A DNA stretch of 64,000 nt, from NCBI GenBank assembly GCA_000149265.1, contig CH003416.1:402285-466284 (forward strand), given 5' to 3'. A program made the position numbers and the translations under genes. This DNA comes from Ciona savignyi (Eukaryota; Chordata; Ascidiacea; Phlebobranchia; Cionidae). Positions 56,601-64,000 of the stretch are shown here, in pieces (position 1 is the stretch's first letter; every line of letters starts with the position of its first letter). The notes beneath the pieces are model-generated. The model ran no database searches. It was not told the DNA's origin and saw only the letters and a program-made list of their open reading frames with translations.

Positions 56601-58324
56601 TTGAAAGGAAGTATTATTAATTAAATACAAAATGCATTAAGTGTACTACGTTTCTATCTCACAACAATGGTTTAACAAAGCTAGAATTTTTGTAAGAACT
56701 ATGTAAATACCCAATGCAGATTTAGACAATATGTGTAGTATCAAGTATGCATATGTCACTTGTTTTTGAGCAACAATATTTATAGTAATAATATTATTTT
56801 AGATTTTAATTATATGTTCATCTTACATTCACTCAGTCATAAAAGCAAACTCAAGCATAGTCAATAACAAATGTGCATATTCTAGATTTAGCTACCATTT
56901 GTATTTCTTTTTTGAGGTTTAGCTTTAGAAGAATGTTGGTGCTTTGACTCAGATGTGGGCCTTGCGAAATTCTGTTGAATTAAAAAAAAAGTATTTTTAA
57001 ATACCTTAGTAACATAAATTAAAAAGTAATTTGACAATTAATAAGGTTCATCATTAGTTATGTTCCCATTTGTCTTTATAAGGGAAGTATAACAATTTAG
57101 CGAACTTGTATAAAACCACTGTTTAAAAACACCGATTATATCAACCGCCCGTCTGTCAAAAGAACTAAACTTCACATATTCAGATGATTGATAAATCATC
57201 CCTCTGTTGTTTTTATACTTTAGTTACACAGCAGAATGTATGATTTATGCCATTTCTAATGTTTCTATATGATGATACGGTATTGCAGTGCTGCAGGCAA
57301 ATAAAAAATCCTCATTTAATCATGGTCTCATCAAAATTATTTTACAGTTGAAAGATAATATTTTTATAATATTCTATACCATATTTCTATATGTTAATGA
57401 CTTAACCAAAGTTTATAAAAGGCCTTATTTAGAAAATGCCCTTTAAAAAACTCAGACATGTTTGTTATAACATTACATTATGTTACAGGTTTGTAAGATG
57501 TTCAATTTTTAAGAGTCCGCAAGAAAAAAAGAAAAAATGGTTAATGAATTAAACAAAAATTGTAACATGGTCTCCATTCTATAACATATAAATTACATCT
57601 GTATAACTTTCTATTGCTGTGGTCATGGAACGTTAGCAGAAAGGTTGTTGTATTGAAACCAGCCACTAACTAGTCTTGTTGGATCCTTGGTCGAGTTTAG
57701 TTTAGTTTTTTATTGCCGCAGTATCTAAAAATGGCAAGCGAATAAAATCACGACACAGAAACAGGAAAAGACGGCAAAGCGAGGTGGGGGTATAAATCTA
57801 TGTCACCACCAGCCAAAATAGAAATGACACATCCAAAAAAAAGTAGTCAACAAAGCGATTAAAACAACTTATCGCCAAGCGAATGTTTAATAAAATAAAT
57901 TTGCTTCCATCCATCCATAAACCAACATTATTTACTGCAAAACGATTAAACAAATTTTATAAAAAGAGTTCATGTTTCCCTAAATGAGCTTATGGATAAC
58001 ATCAAAACTTGTGAACTATCAAGATCTCCTCATTTAATATAAATGCAACCGCCAAAAGAAAGTTTTACATCTGATATGCAGACAAAAATCCGCTTTACCC
58101 GATACATTTCTTTTAGTTTTTCCCACTTTATATACCAGCACTCAACAATAGATCTTGCTGTACGATACCTTTGGCCTTGTTTCCTTTTTGGGAATTGGGT
58201 GAGAAACTCTTCTGGTGGGTTTTAAATTTCCACTTCTATTTCTTAAGTCAACACCAGGAACAAACGATAATTCCGAATTTTTCTCGGCTTCTTTGGACCA
58301 AAAAATATCTGGCTGAACAGGCAT
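50618..58324 (-). CDS. KIAA1328: KIAA1328 (hinderin) orthologue (10 coding exons)
   Basis: Minus-strand exons: 58324-58169, 56971-56896, 56599-56442, 53814-53630, 53233-53083, 52801-52564, 52303-52140, 51842-51674, 51264-51138, 50921-50618. All are GT-AG and in phase; the product is 575 residues, against 577 in human hinderin. The conserved core SLRDLCPEDKERIANLVKEL starts a coiled coil (about residues 85-190) containing LGEERKKFQQQ and YQKCQKLLTHYQEK. A second helix has ALMQQKLALEREQIHLQQML, and the end LLDDIFFIR matches the human C-terminus. Hinderin was named for binding SMC3; its role is poorly known. The start is the first in-frame ATG of the first coding exon, since the upstream exon (ending near 58923) puts a stop in frame. 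The Harbinger-like element and N gap lie in the third intron. Confidence 0.9.
53960..56058. mobile_element. PIF/Harbinger-like element, spanning the assembly gap
   Basis: Left end GGCCGGGTTCACACCAAAAC and right end TTCTGGTGTGAATCCAGCC are imperfect inverted repeats, each flanked by TAA (53957-53959 and 56059-56061), the 3-bp target type of PIF/Harbinger. Inside, a second pair repeats the theme: CGATTCACACCAGTCCGA near 54045 and ATTGGTGTGAATCGAC near 55959, plus ACGTTTTTGTCG-like stretches at both ends, so the inverted arms are about 150 bp. No transposase is seen in the 2 kb, but 100 Ns hide part of it. Confidence 0.75.
55788..55887. other. Assembly gap of 100 N
   Basis: Exactly 100 N, a conventional placeholder, inside the Harbinger-like element in a KIAA1328 intron. 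True gap length is unknown. The coding sequence on both sides is continuous by phase and by family alignment, so no exon need be missing. Confidence 0.98.
57618..57686 (+). repeat. Degenerate SINE fragment
   Basis: AAAGGTTGTTGTATTGAAAC, then CAGCCACTAACTAGTC and GGATCCTTGG follow the order of the SINE head and early centre, with many changes. It ends where a different repeat starts (TTTAGTTTAG, 57690). Confidence 0.5.
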
Positions 58325-59269
58325 TTCTTCGTCACTATAGGCCTTCCGCAACCTGAACAAAATAAATATATTGATTAAATAAATATAACAATTTTAGTTT
58401 TAAATTGTATTTGTTTTCTCTAATACAAATCAAAACCTGTTAATCTTGCTTACGAAACAATTTAGTCCGGCCCGATGGTCTAGCGGTTAAGTGCGTCGCC
58501 TTTCAATCGAAAGGTTGCAGGTGCGAAACTGGTCGCTAACTAGTCGGTTGTGTCCTTGGGCAAGGCACTTTACGGACATTGCCTGAACCCAGCGGATTAA
58601 TGGGTTCTACCAAATTGAAGGAACGTGTCTATCACATACAACACACTGCAATAGCTCCGGTAACCCGACGATGGGCGCGAGGTGATCTGACGATTGCCCG
58701 TGTGATAACCCCTGGGGTTTTCCCATTCACGGGGATAAACATGAATATCCTATCCTATCCTAATTTCCGTACATAAATCAATTTAATTTATTTTGCATGC
58801 GCAGTTGTCATAGGTTTCAACAGCAATAACTAAACTCTGGAACTGGAAACACAAACCTAGGAAAAAACATCAAACTCTTAAGAGATTTAAAATCGTGTTT
58901 TAATTACATGACAATATACCTTCATATCATAAGACCGGCGAAACTTGAAACTAACTGTAAACAAACCAAACTCAATCGAAAATGCCGCCGGTTAAAGGGG
59001 GACGTTAAAATAAATTACAAATAAAATTCTATTATTTTATTTAAATTTAGATTTAAAATTTATTATTATGTAATAAATAACTTGCTAAAAATTTAAAATT
59101 AATTGTATTCTTTACCTTTTTAATTACAATGTTAAACTATTTTTTGTAAATTTAAACTTCCACTTTAAAAAATTGATGATCAACTAGTTGAAAGAAACAA
59201 GAAACAGGTTTGGGAGATTTCGATGCGCGAAAAAAGTTATTGAAATAAAACTGCAGTAAAGAAATATTA
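58325..59269. other. Head-to-head region between KIAA1328 and NEMP1
   Basis: It holds a SINE (58465-58762) in the predicted KIAA1328 5' UTR intron, a likely KIAA1328 noncoding exon with donor AAG/GTATATTG near 58922 (minus strand), and a shared promoter zone at about 58990-59269. No TATA box or other core motif stands out. Confidence 0.5.
58465..58762 (+). repeat. SINE, best full-length copy (tRNA-derived)
   Basis: The tRNA-like head has a perfect A box, TGGTCTAGCGG (58476-58486), and a B box with one mismatch, GGTGCGAAAC (58520-58529), 33 bases apart. Next are the central segment GTGTCCTTGGGCAAGGCACT, the CCCAGCGGATTAATGGGTT segment and a short (ATCCT)n tail. The element should be transcribed by RNA polymerase III and mobilised by an unknown LINE. 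Confidence 0.93.
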
Positions 59270-62200
59270 ATGGGTCTTGAAGTATTGCTTGTGGTTTTGT
59301 TAATCTCTGCAATACATTTCAACATTGGACATGCTCAAACAACAGGTTAAAACATTTATTTAATCTTATCATTTTCAGTGTCCGTTACGGTATTATTATT
59401 GTACATGTAGAGTTGGTCTTCCGCTTCACTCGAATATGAAATGCAATATTAATATTATAGCATATGCACAGTTGCATTAAAAAAAATCAGTACAAAAGAC
59501 GACGTATTTATTTTGCCGTTCCAACGTTTTCATTTATTAATAATTTATTTTGCTAGAGAAATAAACACATAATATAACTCTTACGCTGTCTGAAATTCAT
59601 ATTAGAGATATAAATAATATTAGAGCACGACGAAATAACAGGGGGCACACTATATAACAGGGGGCACAATCTTAAAAAAATGGATAAAGAGCAGTTTTTG
59701 CTGCTGATATTAGTCATTACAGATTAGATTTCAGTAAATTCGAGTGAACGTACCAATTATATTAGGTGCATTTATAATACATTATCGAAGTGCAGTTTTA
59801 AATGTTAGGTAGACAAACACGAATGTCAATAAATTTTTTCCTGAACATTTTTTAGGTAAACATTGTGTAAGTGGTATCATGTCTCATAGCAACTCCAACT
59901 GATCTAAGCGCTTGTATTAAATGCATTATTCATGTCTATAGAGTGTGCATAACCAACCCACCACATTATTGATTACATACTTATTTTTTACAGAAAACAC
60001 GGAGAGACCACTTAATTGGCATGATTCCGTTAAAGGTTTGCGTGGTTCAAATTCATTCCACATTTCTGCACTGAAGAACCCAGCATATGTAAGAAATAGT
60101 GTCATATTCAGTCTGGTCATGTTTACCCAAGATTTTACAGTTTGTGTAAATTACATTAGCTATACCAATATGTACATATCAGGAAAAATCGGAAAATTCC
60201 CAATGTTTATATTTTTTATCTCCAGTCATTCGGCTGCATCCATATTAAAGCTTCATCTAACATCGGTGATTTCGACTTGGACCTCGATTCACAAAAAGAA
60301 GCTATGGGATCATCTTGGTATGGAATGTTGCTGGTATGTTATTGTATTGGTAGGATAAACAATTGGTCTGATTTCTATATACCACAGTAAACTTAACAGC
60401 CCAGAGTTCATTTAAAATACCTGTGTCGTAGAAGAATATATAATCACTGGTATTTGTTTGGTTTACATACTGATACATTGCAATATATCCATTTTTCTTA
60501 TGCCTACCTAATAAATTTTTGGGTCTACCTTTGTACTCTTTAGTTACATTTTTAGTTTTGGTGATTCAGATTAAATGACAAATAATGAATAATATTTAGT
60601 GAAAAATTTAGTAATCACATTTTTGCAGTCAATTGGAAGATATTTTCGAAAGAAATCTGCAACTAAAGCAGTTGTCAAGGAAAATTGTATCTCACCTTTT
60701 AATGAGATATTTGTCAACATAAAAGCTCAAGACAATAACCAAAGATTTAGTGTTCAAACCCATTTAAGATGTAAGAAATTCATGCTTGGGTTAGGTTAAA
60801 AATTACAAATGCTTTTCAAACTACCAATTTTATGAAAATCTGGTTATTTGAATGAATAAAAACAAAAAATGTTATTCCAATCACACAAAAACTACCAGTA
60901 GTTCTATTCGAATTGCAGAGCATATTGAATTTAAAACTGCATAGTTTTCGTTTTTCAGAAATAACTTGCCTTGCTAACTTGTATTGGTAAGCGTTGCTTT
61001 TGAACATATACTATATAACGTCAATAAGCTTATATATATATATATATATATATTTATACAAATGCATCTGTTTTAGTGTTAGTCCAATTCTAAAAGTTCC
61101 AACTGTAGCTTTGTGTTTAGAAAGTCCACTATCTTCTTTTGTACTTGGCTTAAAAATTAACTTTTGTGTGTTTGGTCAAAGTTTTTCTTAAAATGATTAG
61201 TGAGATTGGTAATTAAAGTGACTTTTACTGAAAAGAAGATAGCGGCTAGCACAAGTTCTTTATTTTAGGCGCAATTTAAAAGGCATTTTTCACATTTCAC
61301 TGTTAATGTTCCATAGTGCCGCGACTTAATGAGGGTTTTACCAGCACTGGCTAGCACACCTGCAAATCTTCAAAGAATAAAGCCATATTGGTGTTACAAC
61401 TTACAAGTCACTGACTGTTATGATTTCATTTTTTTCAGATATTGATGTGACATGCTGTGTTTGCTTGTTAATCGGCATTGTGATGTTTTACACGGCGGCT
61501 GGAATGTCCCGTTCCGTTCTCTTCTACTACACATCTGGTATCAGCATCGGAGTTGTTGGCTCTCTTATCGTCATTGTCTTTATCATCAGCAGATACTTGC
61601 CAAAGGTATTGTAGCTAAGGAATCAGATGATCAATGAAACCTATGTAGAAAAGCAACTCGAATTTAACAAAAGTAACATTATCTGTATTCAGGTACATGC
61701 TTAGTGTAAGCAACATGCCAAAAGTTAAAAATACTGTAGCATGCAAGATTGGGCATGTAGTATTGCTTCTAACGATTGCCCTATCACCCTTATACTGACC
61801 TTTATTTAAATAGTGTTTAATTTTTATTTATTTTTAAAAATTGCTCTTTCTTTAGAAACCTGCTGCATATGCAACCTTGATTGGTGGGTGGTCCGTATGT
61901 GCTTGGTTGTTTGCTAAAATGCAAAATAATTTACTTGAAATTGTGAAAGAACATTATTATTTTGCTCTTGGATATGTTCTTATTGCAGGTAAACCATCAT
62001 TATGTTCCTTTTTTTAATATCAGACTTATAAATTATATTTAAATTGTCGTTTTGGATTTTTTCCTATATAAACTACACTATTCTACCGTACTGTTTAGCA
62101 TTAAGATATAATAATTTTTACTAAAGATTTAGATATTTACCAAATTTCGCCTGACTTTGTATTGACATTTCTGGATTGCGAGTTAATGAAATTGCAAGAT

Positions 62201-63660
62201 TCTCATTGCAATTGCAACTACTGTTTTAATAAGTTGGCCTGTATTTTTGTAAAACAGACAAGTCCACCAGACAAAGTGAAACTTAGTGCAAATTTAAAAT
62301 TACAACATTTATTTAAACAAATTTTGTTTCAACTACAAAATATATCATAAATTTCCACCTCAGGTTTTGCGAGTTTTGCAGTATGTTATAAACGTGGTCC
62401 GGTATCTGACCCACGATCACAGCACATTATACAATGGATGATTCAACTCGTATCTCTGCTTCTTGTCTACAACGGGAGTCAACTTCCCAAAGTCTCCATC
62501 ACCATAATGTCCAGCATGTTGGTCACTGAAGCTTGCAAAGTTATTGTGGTTCAAAACATTTATTTCAACATTATAAGGATGTTGAAAAAGATTTCATTTT
62601 TGTGAGTTTTTCATTTTAGTTTACTTTAAAATTGAAATAGCAGCGAATACAAATTGAATTTACAGTTCACAATAGTGAAACAGAAAAAAATGGTAAAAAA
62701 CAATCGTTAGACACTATTAAAAAATATGTATATTTGTATATATATATTACTATAAAATCACAAGTGCAGGTAAACTTAAACAAATGTTTACTTTTATTAT
62801 GATTGGTATTTTAATTATTTACATTTTTTGAATGTTAAGTGTATTAAATGAGCATATTCGATATAATCTAGTTATATGTAAAGCTTTATTATAACAGTAG
62901 CAAGTGTTTTATTTGCAAACTGTACTTTACCCATAAATCTCAATTTTATAAGTACCGTTTCTCATAAATCTTATTTACATAACTACCGATTACTGTTTTG
63001 TAATATTTTTCTGTAATTTTTGAATATTGACTGAAAGATATATTTTGTGATGAGATTACTTTAATTCCAGTCAACGGATTATTGGGAAGTACGGCGACCC
63101 CCCACCACGGAAGTTGTTGACCCAGGATGAATATTACAAACAGGGGCAAATTGAAACTGAAAGAGCCTTGGCAGAGTTGAGGAATTACTGCCAGAGCCCC
63201 CAATGCTCACCTTGGAAAACACTTGCCAATATTGAATCTCCAAAGAGGTACATGTTTGTATGGTGAAAAGATTGCTATCTGCTTGCATAGTGCTTAAAAA
63301 GGTTGTAGTAGTGCTATGCGAAAGCTTACAAAAATATAAAAAAGGTAAAATTAAGAAAATGTTCGTCAAATGACTGGAATGGCCATGTCCGCCCATGTAT
63401 AAAAAAAAACAATGGTGCAACTCGCATTTGTCGAACAATTTAATTATCAATCTTTATTTTCTAGGTTTGCAAGTTTTATTGAGGGTGACAGTCATCTGGT
63501 TGACGCAGAGGTAACGATGTACGAACAGGACATGCAGTCATTGTATGAAGAGGAGAAAGACAATATTGAGAGCTTCATGTCGGAAGATGAGAGTGAGGAC
63601 CCCATTAAATTAGAATTGGAACTCAGTGAAGAAGATATGGGGTTCGATGAAGAAGTTTAA
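59270..63660 (+). CDS. NEMP1: NEMP1/2, nuclear envelope integral membrane protein (9 exons)
   Basis: Exons: 59270-59345, 59994-60088, 60226-60333, 60629-60770, 61439-61605, 61856-61988, 62364-62601, 63071-63247, 63465-63660. All junctions are GT-AG and in phase; 443 residues against 444 in human NEMP1. A signal peptide (1-22) leads to a fast-evolving luminal part, then helices with SRSVLFYYTSG, IGVVGSLIVIVFIISRYLPK, LIGGWSV, FASFAVCYKRGP, and the nucleoplasmic tail RKLLTQDEYYKQGQIETERA, ELRNYCQSPQC, SPKRFASFIEGDSHL and an acidic end. NEMP proteins stiffen the inner nuclear membrane, bind lamina proteins and are needed for animal fertility. Exons 2 and 3 are the least certain because that region is poorly conserved. 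AATAAA is at 63955-63960. Confidence 0.92.
61031..61052. repeat. TA microsatellite
   Basis: About eleven TA units in the fourth NEMP1 intron. Confidence 0.9.
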
Positions 63661-64000
63661 TGTGAGACTTTTCATTGTGCATCATTCACTTCCTTCCATC
63701 ACTATTATTTCATTTTTACATCTACAAATATTTTTTTGTGTGTAACCACTGTAACGCAGTTATTTTGAAATTTGTTAGATTCATCATCAACTTAATAAGA
63801 GCAATTTATTTATATATTCTATTTCAGGTTTTCAAAAACACACTTGAGAAGACGAGACTGAAAACTATCGGTAGAAAGCCACTCTTACTGTGTAATCTTC
63901 TCTCCAGTGATTTTCCTCAATGCATTTTCTACTGTGCTTTGCAATTTGTTACCAAATAAATCTTACATTTTGGTCATTCATGGCCAATCTCCTTGAAGAT
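63661..64000 (+). other. NEMP1 3' UTR
   Basis: The region runs from the NEMP1 stop to an AATAAA at 63955-63960. A TATTTCAG acceptor-like site near 63827 is followed by less AT-rich sequence with an open frame of about 44 codons; it may be a spliced 3' UTR or alternative last exon, but nothing proves it. Confidence 0.5.

Noticed and set aside
58465..58535. Possible tRNA gene
   Set aside because: A and B boxes are present but a proper cloverleaf is not, and the same head recurs in every full SINE copy.
59945..60358. Continuous 137-codon frame over NEMP1 exons 2 and 3
   Set aside because: It reads through intron sequence. Splicing at 60088 and 60226 restores phase with exon 4 and better fits the NEMP family.
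63675..63959. 94-codon frame after NEMP1
   Set aside because: It lies in the 3' UTR, includes an AT-rich start and ends at the poly(A) signal; only a possible spliced UTR is noted.
1..64000. CRISPR arrays, bacterial operons, phage or integrated viral genes
   Set aside because: No spaced direct repeats, Shine-Dalgarno-led gene trains or viral protein motifs were seen; all solid genes are eukaryotic.

Overview
The window is nuclear DNA of a chordate, most likely an ascidian tunicate close to Ciona. It is AT-rich and has no bacterial signals. Its genes are orthologues of vertebrate genes with introns mostly of 0.1-1.5 kb, some pairs are spaced like ascidian trans-spliced operons, and one tRNA-derived SINE family recurs throughout. 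The genus is an inference. A 100-N gap at 55788-55887 shows this is draft scaffold. All spliced models below were built by hand from splice sites, reading phase and family similarity; no alignment was run.

Layout: (1) 29-1306 (+) is the 3' part of an SLC43A3-like transporter. (2) 1307-4139 is repeat-rich and includes an 876-bp piggyBac-type element. (3) 4140-17894 (-) holds VPS13B as one 10.4-kb exon, then TMEM14 (4 exons), then ARMC7 (1 exon) only 45 bp after TMEM14. (4) 20025-27317 (+) is TM9SF4 in 14 exons. (5) 27318-31068 is intergenic, with two SINEs, one of them split by a hAT-type MITE. (6) 31069-39236 (+) is AAAS (ALADIN, intronless) followed 199 bp later by MFSD1 (13 exons), a second operon candidate. 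(7) 42432-47209 (-) is an ectodysplasin (EDA) orthologue in 8 coding exons, with a probable noncoding first exon near 48231-48350. (8) 50618-58324 (-) is the KIAA1328/hinderin orthologue in 10 coding exons, with a Harbinger-like element and the N gap in one intron. (9) 59270-63660 (+) is NEMP1 in 9 exons, head to head with KIAA1328.

The genes do not form one pathway. Several act in membrane systems: VPS13B in lipid transfer at the Golgi and endosomes, TM9SF4 in the Golgi/endosome, MFSD1 in the lysosome, AAAS at the nuclear pore and NEMP1 in the inner nuclear envelope. EDA is a secreted or shed TNF ligand. I found no clearly new multi-gene system. The most notable observations are the giant intronless VPS13B, a tunicate EDA that keeps the vertebrate architecture down to a 2-residue break in its collagen stalk, two tight gene pairs, two single-base frame breaks in homopolymers (MFSD1 and EDA), and a set of well-delimited transposons, one of which has a matching empty site elsewhere in the window.
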